A stretch of DNA of 44,954 nucleotides from Saccoglossus kowalevskii (Eukaryota; Hemichordata; Enteropneusta; Harrimaniidae). Each line of letters opens with the position of its first letter. The stretch's first letter is position 1. A program made the translations under genes and the position numbers. Of the stretch, positions 35,081 to 44,195 are shown piece by piece. The stretch is taken from contig NW_003151259.1 of assembly GCF_000003605.2 (NCBI RefSeq), positions 243,768-288,721 of the forward strand, read 5' to 3'. The notes under the pieces are model-generated. The model saw only the letters and a program-made list of their open reading frames with translations, had not been told where the DNA came from and made no database searches.

Positions 35081-35219
35081 CTATTTCTTAATTTTTATTA
35101 ACTGTTTTCTTTGTTGCTCTAATAATGATTCTAAATGATCAGCTCTCTTAACAGCAGCTGTATGTTGTTGTTTTAATTGGGTGACAGTTTCTTCTTTTTT
35201 CACAATGGCTTGTTTTACC
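35081..35219 (-). CDS. CEP131: CEP131 terminal exon (AAVKRADHLESLLEQQRK)
   Basis: 139 nt after TTTATTTCAG; completes Arg, reads VKQAIVKKEETVTQLKQQHT, AAVKRADHLESLLEQQRKQL and IKIKK, then TAG (plus-strand 35081-35083). The length and end match human CEP131. A 31-bp GGGTCA minisatellite starts about 130 bases past the stop. Confidence 0.95.
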
Positions 35220-38200
35220 CTGAAATAAAAACAAAACAAATACATAGGGCGAATAAATTAGCAAACATATATTTGTTATACCTGGCACAAAATATAATAG
35301 ATAGATGTTCGGCTCGCGTCTTTCACACAACTCGCGAGACCTCAGTTGAACAGAAAATCACCTATTGTAATAATTACAGCGACGGCGGTGAACATAATTT
35401 ACTAAGCGTGACATATACATAAATGTAGTTTTGCAATATTTTATTTTATTATTCTCATGATATTAATAATTCTCAATTCCACGTTATGTATATTGTTATG
35501 TATATAATAAGTTAGAACACAAACGCAAATTGCAAATTACAAGTATACATTTAGTAATTAATTTTTTAAATGAACCGAGTACATAAAGTAATAGACCGCA
35601 AATCAGTTTTCAGTTTTCATGGTACACACATGCCATCTTACCTTTTATGGACCTCAGCCATTTCCTCTTCCTTTTCTTTCTGTATCCTATCAATTTCCAA
35701 TTTATGCCTAGCCCTCATCTCAGACATCTCAGTTTTCACACGTCTATTTTCCTCCTCCGTCTCTACCAACCGATCAGCAAATTCCTGTCTCACCACATCT
35801 TGTACATTCTTTCTTTCCCGCGTCAATCTGTCGCATTCCTATAAGAAATTAAGGCCACACACTGAGTAAGTCATCACATCTCGCGAAATTTTGTAACAAG
35901 TCACCTGGTGTTAAAAATAGCTCTGCTGTTTCAGCAGTGCCTTCATTAAATGTTCCCCCAATGCACAGAAAGAACTAATCTAATCTATCCATGGTACACA
36001 TATTTCAATTTTCAAAGCAATTGGAGAACCGATTTTCAAGAAAAAGTCAACAATAACATTTTTGAGGAAAAAATGACAAAAATATTTGCTTAAAAATAGA
36101 GAATTAAAAATATCATCATGAAATAAACAAATCTGACAAAGGTCAAATTGTTGACAGATGAACAATCATCTATATGGCAGCTCTGCTCTGTCATCTATGA
36201 TGACACCGGATATATGAACCTTCTTTTGAAGGAAGAAATGCTAACCTTGCTGTCATCAACAATTCAACAGTCACAAAAACAAAGCAGAGGTTTTATTGGA
36301 CAAATCTATCATACCTTTTTAATGTCATCAACTTCTTGTTCTTTTTGATTCATGAGTCCTTGAAGACGGATATTTTCTCCTTCTACCTCACCCAGCCTTG
36401 CTTTAAGTTCATTCAATCTTTCTTGTGTGTTCCTTTCAGACCTTTCAATCTCTCTCAGTTCTGCTTCATACTTGTCACGAATACGTCTGCAATAAGAAAC
36501 AGAAATTTAAAAACAAGGGTTCGTTACCTGTGCATGCAAGGTAATTGAGTCCTAAGCGACGGTAACAAGGCACGCTAAAAATGCAAAGGACGACTCTCTC
36601 ACTTTAGAAAATGTCATTGTAAATGACAGTCCACATCAATAGAGTGTTGAAATCATATAAAGTCAGTGAAATTAACCTTAAAAGGTTTGAAACAGTAAAT
36701 TTTGATTCAGAGATACATGTAGAAACATCTTGAATTGGATCTAGAAAAGTAACAATGTGCACTTGTAATCCAATATGTATTATCACCATGACAAGTTTGA
36801 TTGCATTCTCAGAATATCATTTGATCTTTGATTTGGGACTTTTTGAAGCCTAAAATGGCTGCTACTCAATCAAAAGCCAAATCCTGGTGCATATGTATGG
36901 CATCATGTATTGTCTTTATACCAAGGCTCTGAATGAAACCAAAATTAATAGACCCTATTTTTAAGCCTTTGTCAAAATGACGACTAAAAAGTTTGCAGTG
37001 ATTGTCACTAAAAATTGAGAACAGAAACAAGGCGACAGAAATTCAATAACATCTAATCACACCAGACAGACAGACATGTATCTCTGACAAAAAACAATTA
37101 CATACTTTATTCTGTTTTCTGCAGCACGTTCACACTCATCTCGTGCAGATTCACTGTCATCTTCCAGTCTCTGAATAACTAATTCAATTTCTTTGTCTCT
37201 GTCTCTCCGTACTTGCTCTTTAAGTTCTCTCTCTTTGGCCAGTAACCAGGTTTCCTGTAACGACAATATGTCTAATACATTAACACTCAAATGATGAGTT
37301 CCATATGTCGAGGTTATCCTTTTAAATTTAAATACTGTACAACAAAAACAAGCCACTGAGAATTCCCCCTCTTCTTATATTCTTATATTTATGAAACAAA
37401 TGAACAGTCAGCATTTATATGCTCCATTTGGCACCACTGTATGTGCTAGTTCTATCCTGTGATTTCAATTTCTTAGACTGCAAGACAACTTTGCATGTAT
37501 GTGTTTGTATATGTTATATCTATATTGTGTATAATTGCATCAGACACAAATCATTTTGTATTGATACACTAGCTCACAAATGTCTGTGTACACAATTTTT
37601 ACTTTACTGGATGTAAATCTAAATGATTGCCAGTCAGCCATCGTGAATAGGATTTGCATAAGAAATAAGTATGCATCTTTGTAAAACAATACATTGTCCC
37701 TGTACCATTTGTTTGTAAAACTTTGTAATTGCCTTATCAAATTATAAGCTATTATATTGTCAATGACATAGTCCCGGTTCAATATTAGTTTTTTTAGTGA
37801 CTGTGACAGTCAGCCCAGGCATGCCTGAAAAGCATATGAGCTTGATTTGGCAAAGCATGTGTGATATACTGCTAGGTACAGACACATACACACATTGAAG
37901 ACAATCCTTACATCTATGTTTTCCTCTGAAATGGACTCACACCCTACTATTACCGTATAATCGTAGAATAAGTACAAACTTTCAACTGAATCGAGTAAAA
38001 TATAAAATAAATAAAAAAAATGGTCGCCAATCAGCCATTTTGGTCCAAAACTAAAAAAAATACGACTTGCATTTTCATACAAAGTTTGAATGAAATTGCC
38101 CTGTTCATCTCTGAGAAATGGTGCAAGACATGTTTAACCATGAGAAATGAGCGATGGCTAGTAATCAGAAAAAAAGGAAGGTGTTAAAAAGTGTTTGAAG

Positions 38201-41200
38201 TAAAAAGAAACTCCACAATCATGCAGCTGGTATGTATGCCATTCATGTGGCAGAAATGAAGATGAAGAGAAAGGATGGAGAAATAAGTTTACTCTGATGT
38301 GAAAAGTTTTTTTTTATATTTATACAACTAATTCAAATCACTGACCTGTTTCTTCATGTAGTTCTCCTCCCATGCTTCTTTCTCAACTTTGAGCCTTTCT
38401 TCAAGTTCTTTCACTTCCACCTACAAACAATGATACATCAAGTCTAGACTACCGGTATATGTAAACTGTCTGTTTCATGTAATCAATTTTCTTCCACTTT
38501 ACGTAGTGCAGTACAAGTGATACAGTATTTATTTCCTTGCCATGTGGGACCAGAGACAGAAGTGGAGACAATGTACTCAAATGTTTATTATGTTTGAATT
38601 TTTTCTACACTTATAAATTGTCATTGTATTTTCTTACAATTTGTCTCATGAGAGTAAAACACCTGGAACAAAAAATTAAAACATGAGGGAAATGTTTTGT
38701 GTCTCATGTTTGGTGAACACTGAACGTCACATCAATTAAATTAAGTCAGGTATACCATATGTCTGTGTTCATTTTCATCTCTATTTTTCTCATATTCTTG
38801 TCTCATTGTATTCATAGCTTTTCTATTATTCTCCTCCATCTGCATCTGCAGTCTGTCAAGTTCCTGTCTTTGTCTCCTCGCTTGTTCTGCTACTCTGTCC
38901 TTTTCTTCTTGAATCTCGGCATAAAGTCTGCGTCGCTGCTGTTGAAATGCTGATTCTTCCTGTTCCAGTTGTTTTTCATAGCTGTGTTCAAGACAATCAA
39001 AAATTAAATTAATACAGTGGTGGTGTAGGTGGTTTTAACAATCAGAAATACAGTGACTATATTTGATCTATTAGTAGTATATACACTTACACAAATGACA
39101 GAGGTGTGTCTATATACAAAATTAGTAATATTTTAATGATACAGTATACAAAAAATGTTTTGTTTATGTGCTTCTCTTGAGAGATACATAGAGTAATTAG
39201 AAAATGAGTTGTGTATGGATAATTGGATCATAGATCAACACCTTTATATAAATGTACCTGATTAATCACTGACAAGTTGCTTGTAAATTACATGGTAATT
39301 TAGTAGTCATGCAGTGGTTTATGAACAAAGTGTGTTGTATAATTCATATGCACACTATGATGTGGAGCTTTAAGCAAAATTCTATATCTCATTTGTTTAT
39401 GTCAAATTTCTAGTCAAGTCCCCAGTAGTGTTTAGCTTATCAGTGACAGTATATTTAGTAAACCTGCTAAATCATCAAGCCAAAATTATTGGTTTGCTCT
39501 CAATGACAATTTTTTTTAAATAAATTGTAAGTTTTGGTAAATTGACAATAGATAGCAAATATTGTTAAAAAGGTTGGTGCAGAGTTGTGAATTCATAATA
39601 ATTCCTAATCTAAATGTTTGATCAATAGATAGTAAATATTGTTAAAAAGGTTGGTGCAGAGTTGTGAATTTATAATAATTCCTAATCTAAATGTTTGATC
39701 AATAGATAGTAAATATTGTTAAAAAGGTTGGTGCAGAGTTGTAAATTCATAATAATTCCTAATCTAAATGTTTGATCAATAGCTGTTGATAACTTTTCAG
39801 ACTAGATATTGTCATTATTTGAAAATTAAAATTTATTCGCAAAAGAAATTTGCCTTTTAATAACTATAGTTATTAATATAATACAGATCGCTAAAATAAC
39901 AATATTAGCATATTCTGATGAAGTAAAAAACAAATCATCAAAGCACTGGTGACAGCCAGTCTGACAGAGAGACAGAAGGATTGAGAGGAGAAATGTTGAA
40001 AATTTGTCTGTATACATACCGTTGTTTGGCTTGGTCTCTTTCTCTGTTACAAGCTGATTCTTTTTCTTCAGCCAGCTGATCACGAAGCTCCTCAATATGC
40101 TTGATGTATTTTTGACCAGCTCTCTCTTCCCCTTGTAACAGCTCTGCTTCATGAATAGTCTTGAGTTTCTTGATTTCAGCTTTGTGTTTAGCAATTAATC
40201 GTTGGATCTCAGGCTCAAGTCCCTTGACTGTGATTTCCTGGAAACATACACAATACAAAGTATATTACATATTGATTCGTGAAGAGTAAATTTACAATGT
40301 TTTTTATTTGCAGTTTTGTGTGTGTAAATTGCAAGCACTAAATGGTAAATACAGTTGATATTGCCTAAGAACTGCATTCCACATTTGGGACTCTGTGACA
40401 GGGTTGTGTGACCATCTTCCTATCCTATTGCCATTATGTCAATTCAATTTGTGATCCACAACTTAATCAAAACAACCACAATGTTTTTTTATATAACCAA
40501 ATTGTATGAATGTCTATTGAGTTTGTGACACACTCACCTAGGGTAGGAAAATTCAAAATGTATAAACTTGAGACCTACTGAGTATGTGGGTCTAGCCAAT
40601 AAACACTACGTAATGTAGTATCCAGAAATACCATCTAGATAACTAATACTTTACCTTGATTTTCTTGGTTTTTTCATCAATCCATTTTTCACGTCTTATT
40701 TTTTCTGCAGCTGCTTGGACTTCCTTAATTTTTCTCAGTTCTTGGCTATGTCTAAAACCACAACAACAAATCATGAGAAGTCATTGTATAAACAATAAGT
40801 AAGGGAAGCTTTCATGATACAAGTCACTATGAATATGTCAATATAAAGAATCAAGTGTATTGATACCAGTAGAATGATTGACCTACTGAGCAGCGTTCAT
40901 TTTCACAAATAAAATTTCAAGCAACATTTTGATGTATTGTTTTACTCTTTTGTTAATTTCAGATCAAATGAACTTGATCAAAATTGTTTGCAAAATATTA
41001 GAAAAGTTACATGGATTTATTTTGTAAATGGTGAAAGAAGTTAACTTTTGGGATTCAAAGGACTGGCATACATTCCTTGACATATACTGTACTTGTCCAA
41101 CTTACAGCCAACGGTACTCAGCTCTTGTGTGTTGAAGGGGGGGGGGGGGGTGCTTACCCAAGTTTTTTTATAGCATTTTATAGGGGGCACACACACATAG

Positions 41201-42920
41201 ACACACTAACTGCACAGACTCCCATTGTGTGCTTCACACACAAGATTCAAAAATTGTTTGAACATGTGCTATTTTGTAACATTATTTGGGTAGTAAATCA
41301 AGCTAGAATTAATTTTTCTATGAAAAAACATATTGGTTGTTTACATGAAGCTGATTTCAACTAATATTTGATTACCCTGGTAGTCATATGTAAAATACAG
41401 AAGAAAAGATATTTTCACTGGATTTTATTTTCACAGACTTGTATGCCTTTAGAGAAAATAGCTAATTCAAAGTGAAACAAGCCATGCATGGCACAGTCCC
41501 CGCTAGTTATCAAATTTAAGATAAATAGTTTTGTTTATAATAATATAGCTGGAATATAACCATGTCAGGAATATGATTTTTTAACATTAAAATGATTGAC
41601 ATTTGTATCTGATCGTCAAACAAGTACTTGCTCTGGAACAGCATTTAAAATCGGCCATTTTGAATACACGTATATATATAACATGATGTATAACGATATA
41701 TAAAATTTGAATATAATCAGTCAAAGCATTTAAGAGATATGGCTTTAGAACCCCAATCATTAAAGCAAAATGGCCGTCAGTGACATCATGTATAATGAAT
41801 ATTTAAAATTTGAATATAATCAGTGAAAGCAAGTCAGATATATGGCACGGGAGCCACATTCATTAAAATAAAATGGCCGCATTTTGAAACTTATCTGAAC
41901 AAGCAGCCTCTCGGCTGAGATAGCTCCGCTGTTAGCAATGCACATTACAATTAAAGAACTGAAGATATCATTACAAAATGAACAAATCTGAGAGAGGTCC
42001 ATATGTAGTACCTATATATGTAATATAAAAGCAATTGGACTTGCTGTTTTTATCAAGAAGTCGAAAATATCACTTTTTACCAAAAATGACAAAAATATTC
42101 ACCAAAATTAGAGAATTGAAGATATCATCATGAAATGAACAAATCTGAGAGAGGTCTACCCAAGGTACATACACACCAAGCATTCAGGCTTGTAGTTTTC
42201 AAAAAGAAATCGAAAAAGTAAAACATTGACACGGATGATGACGGACACCGACGACGATGGACAATTACTCATATGATAAGCTCCGCTCGACAAAGTCTAC
42301 AGCAAAGCTTAAAAACAAAATTATTTGCATCAAGATCCCATAACGTCTAATGTATATACCAAGTTTGAACAAAATCCATCTGTAAACAGCGGAGAAATGC
42401 TTGATTTTTAGGATTGTTTAGCACAAAAATAGCCGTAATTCGGCCATCTTGAATCAGATCATGAAACAAAATGATGTGCATCAAGGTCCTATAATGTCTA
42501 ATGTATATACCAAGTTTGAACAAAATCCATCTGTAAACAGCGGAGAAATGCTTGATTTTTAGGATTGTTTAGCACAAAAATGGCCGCCATTCAGCCATCT
42601 TGAATCAGATCGTGCATATGTATAATATCATGTATGATGTCTGTGTGAAGTTTGATTGTGATTGGTCCAGACATTTCTAAGATACAGGTCTGGACACATA
42701 CACAGACGCACACACGGACACACGGAGGTCAAAACATGCGTCCGAACGGGGACTAAATAGTACATGAGTCATAACGACACCTTCATCAGAAGCATATAAA
42801 CTGGTAAACTTACTCTTCTTCCTGGTGTTTCATCTTTGTTTGGTATTTTTTATCAACTTCTTTCAAATCATGTACCACTTTATCATACTTCTCACTAAGC
42901 AATTTCTTGTCATCAATCAG
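35081..42920 (-). CDS. CEP131: CEP131 gene (partial: C-terminal half), span of coding exons in window
   Basis: Minus-strand exons in mRNA order: 42920-42814, 40751-40655, 40237-40020, 38981-38756, 38420-38346, 37254-37106, 36486-36315, 35838-35642, 35219-35081. All are GT-AG and phases agree; the sum is 1380 nt, i.e. 459 residues plus TAG. The product is one long Glu/Lys/Arg/Gln-rich coiled coil matching the C-terminal part of CEP131/AZI1 (human 1083 residues): LIDDKKLLSEK, REKWIDEKTKKIKE, GLEPEIQRLIAKHK, RDKEIELVIQRLE, RIRDKYEAEL, VVRQEFADRL and AAVKRADHLESLLEQ all align in order. Family knowledge: CEP131 is a centriolar-satellite and basal-body protein needed for ciliogenesis (dilatory in Drosophila). 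The N-terminal half with the IQ region lies beyond 44954. Confidence 0.94.
35642..35838 (-). CDS. CEP131: CEP131 exon (VVRQEFADRLVETEEENR)
   Basis: 197 nt; acceptor TTCTTATAG, donor GTAAGA. Reads ECDRLTRERKNVQDVVRQEF, ADRLVETEEENRR and ends two bases into an Arg codon. Corresponds to VIRQEFEDRLAASEEETR in human CEP131. Confidence 0.96.
35915..36205 (-). mobile_element. Family B element, degraded, inverted
   Basis: In the CEP131 intron between the exons at 35838 and 36315. It begins ATAGCTCTGCTG and ends GGCAGCTCTGCT, with core phrases (AAATGACAAAAATATTTGCT, TATCATCATGAAATAAAC) that are reverse complements of family B monomers. Confidence 0.65.
36315..36486 (-). CDS. CEP131: CEP131 exon (RIRDKYEAELREIERSER)
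   Basis: 172 nt; completes Lys, reads RIRDKYEAELREIERSER and GEVEGENIRLQGLMNQKEQE, ending DDIKK before GTATGA. Acceptor TTATTGCAG. It matches the human IKRLRDKYEAELSELE...GENLRLQGLV block. Confidence 0.96.
36487..37105 (-). other. CEP131 intron, nothing recognised
   Basis: About 620 bases of AT-rich intron; no repeat or exon supported. Confidence 0.5.
37106..37254 (-). CDS. CEP131: CEP131 exon (RDKEIELVIQRLEDD)
   Basis: 149 nt from GTTACAG, reading ETWLLAKERELKEQVRRDRD then KEIELVIQRLEDD and ending ERAAENRIK (two bases of Lys) before GTATGT. The diagnostic RDKEIELVI motif is intact. Confidence 0.97.
37800..38135 (-). mobile_element. Family C' fragment, degraded, inverted
   Basis: Contains CAATCAGCCATTTTGGTCC, TACAAAGTTTGAATGAAATT and CCTGTTCATCTCTGAGAAAT, diverged reverse-complement matches to the core of 21401-22300. 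Neither terminal hairpin is clear. Confidence 0.45.
38346..38420 (-). CDS. CEP131: CEP131 exon (VEVKELEERLKVEKEAWEEN)
   Basis: 25 codons, phase 0 at both ends. Acceptor TTTGTAG, donor GTCAGT. Matches the LKQQLELERQAWE segment of vertebrate CEP131 in position and pattern, ending YMKKQ. Confidence 0.9.
38756..38981 (-). CDS. CEP131: CEP131 exon (YEKQLEQEESAFQQQRRRLY)
   Basis: 226 nt; completes Arg, reads YEKQLEQEESAFQQQRRRLY, then a Glu/Arg/Gln coiled coil ending NEHRHM before GTATAC. Acceptor GAACACAG. It corresponds to the QQQRQRLYSE...RRHQM region of human CEP131. The donor is non-optimal. Confidence 0.9.
38982..40019 (-). other. CEP131 intron with 77-bp repeat
   Basis: 1.0 kb; apart from the triplicated 77-bp unit nothing else is recognised. 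Confidence 0.5.
39548..39785. repeat. 77-bp tandem repeat, three copies
   Basis: GATAG(C/T)AAATATTGTTAAAA starts at 39551, 39628 and 39705, exactly 77 bp apart. Copies are almost identical, so the expansion is recent. Confidence 0.95.
40020..40237 (-). CDS. CEP131: CEP131 exon (GLEPEIQRLIAKHKAEIKKL)
   Basis: 218 nt from acceptor GTTTCCAG to donor GTATGT. Reads EITVKGLEPEIQRLIAKHKA then HEAELLQGEERAGQKY and ending QAKQ plus two bases of Arg. Coiled coil. Confidence 0.95.
40655..40751 (-). CDS. CEP131: CEP131 exon (REKWIDEKTKKIK)
   Basis: 97 nt; completes Glu, then HSQELRKIKEVQAAAEKIRR and EKWIDEKTKKIK, the best conserved short motif of CEP131. Acceptor GGTTTTAG, donor GTAAAG. Confidence 0.95.
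41184..41248 (-). mobile_element. Family A 5'-end fragment, inverted
   Basis: CACACACACATAGACACACT then the hairpin GACTCCCATTGTGTGC / TTC / ACACACAAGATTC. This is only the 5' tip of family A. A run of 10 G just upstream (41141-41150) starts a GGGTGCTTACCC phrase that recurs at 43376. Confidence 0.7.
41479..42756 (-). mobile_element. Family C element, inverted, interrupted by family B
   Basis: On the minus strand it starts at AGTCCCCGTTCGGACGCA (to 42754). It contains a 151-bp duplicated unit (GTCTAATGTATATACC at 42345 and 42496). It ends with AGCGGGGACT (41495-41504, reverse strand) and the perfect palindrome GCCATGCATGGC (41481-41492) then TTGTTT. Bases 41899-42313 are a separate, complete family B element. 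Confidence 0.82.
41899..42313 (-). mobile_element. Family B element, full length, nested in family C
   Basis: On the minus strand: hairpin 42309-42279 (AGCTTTGCTGTAGAC / TTT / GTCGAGCGGAGCT), fewer core monomers than at 16272-16958, then AGCGGAGCT (41930-41922), palindrome CAGCC-GAGA-GGCTG (41917-41904) and CTTGTT. The ends match the copy at 16272-16958. Confidence 0.85.
42814..42920 (-). CDS. CEP131: CEP131 exon (LIDDKKLLSEKYDKVVHDLK)
   Basis: 107 nt after TTTTTACAG, ending two bases into a Glu codon before GTAAGT. It is the most 5' CEP131 exon visible. The reading frame stays open upstream through a 69-bp duplication, but the acceptor and the conserved LIDDKK start favour 42920 as the exon edge. 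Confidence 0.9.
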
Positions 42921-42945
42921 CTGTAAAAACACAATAAATTTGTTT

Positions 42946-43082
42946 ATTGCTTGTTGAAATCCTCTGCCCAAAGGAGAATCTGCCAAGAGCTTTTTAACCA
43001 ACCAGATTGCTTCAATTGCTTGTTGAAATCTTCTGCCCAAAGTAAAATCTGCCAAGAGCTTTTCAATCAACTAGATTGCCTT
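42946..43082. repeat. 69-bp tandem duplication next to a CEP131 exon
   Basis: ATTGCTTGTTGAAATC occurs at 42946 and 43015; units span 69 bp (23 codons) and share CTCTGCCCAAAG and ATCTGCCAAGAGCTTTT phrases. On the minus strand the frame is open through both copies and into the exon 42920-42814. Confidence 0.88.
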
Positions 43083-43317
43083 GATGCCAGGCTGTCCAGT
43101 CTAATGTGATATTTTATAGTCTGGACAAAACAGGGTTTTATATCATATCAAGTCTAAGGCTTTTATATAAAACATGTAACAATTTTGACTTTGATTAAAT
43201 ACTAAGATAACCACTGCTAAAAGGAAACGTCTGACAAACTCTCAAGAACATGTGTTTGAATACACACTCAGGTTCTTAAGGTAATATGATTTCAATGCAT
43301 GTCATTGGCTTTTAGAC

Positions 43318-44105
43318 TACCATACGCGACCACGCGCCCAGGGGCCTCAACTCAGAAAATCATGATTTTTTAGGGGTGGGTGCTTACCCGAGTACCCCCC
43401 TCGAAAAAGATTGCAAATGAAAATTTGTATTCATCATGTGAAACATTGAGGAGGATATTACGTCTTTGAGGGAAAATCAAATTACTAAATTAATTTGCGT
43501 CATCACTGATTTTTACAATTAAAAAACAGAAATGATCACAAAAAATATGCACATTTTATTACAATATTAATTACGTACCACCAGAATTTTCGAAATTAAA
43601 AACATTAGAGTATGTCGGAACACAGTCGTAGTCAAAATTCTCATCATTATCTCCACTGACGAAAGTGTTGGATCGTACGCAAACTCTCGATGAAAATCAC
43701 TTTCCGCCATGATGCATTTGCAGATTTGACTTTCAGCAGCGATCCTTTGACCTAATGGGTCAAGTTGGTTATTAACCAATCAGAATGTTGTGTTGTACCG
43801 ATGTAATTCTTCTGAAATTCCAGAAGACTTTCTGGTAACGCAACACGGAAGTGAATTTTCGATGTCCAAGTACGATCTGTTGGAATTGATTTCAGCGAAT
43901 AAATGACATGGTTTTTCCAAAAAACTGGTAACTAGCCATTTTTGAGAGGTAAACTGAATATGGCATGAAATATTTACCGCATTTTACTTGTATTAAGAGG
44001 TCATTGTCGAAGTATAGTTTACGCACGGTTACCGTGGTCCACGCACTCACAAGTGGGGGGTGGGCACTTGCCAGGGCATGGGCGCTAACGTGGTCGAGTA
44101 CGGTA
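43318..44105. mobile_element. Inverted-repeat-bounded CpG-rich element
   Basis: TACCATACGCGACCACGC..GCCC at 43318-43339 pairs imperfectly with GGGC..ACGTGGTCGAGTACGG at 44080-44105. The inside is richer in CpG than the surrounding intron. A 70-codon minus-strand frame (43567-43779) contains MAESDFHREFAYDPTLSS; I do not recognise it. Confidence 0.45.
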
Positions 44106-44195
44106 TATGACATTAAGAGTTAAAATCATGAATATTTATAAGATGATCATTATGCAAATTTGATGAGAACAATAGCAACAAATTTCAAAAAAATC

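Noticed and set aside
39826-40194. 122-codon minus-strand frame overlapping 40020-40237
   Set aside because: Wrong frame of the CEP131 exon; the CEP131 frame has the conserved GLEPEIQRLIAKHK sequence.
42941-43080. 69-bp duplication as an upstream CEP131 coding exon
   Set aside because: A good acceptor (TTTTTACAG) lies at 42921 immediately before the conserved LIDDKK start, and the duplicated peptide does not match CEP131 as I know it. Kept only as a finding.
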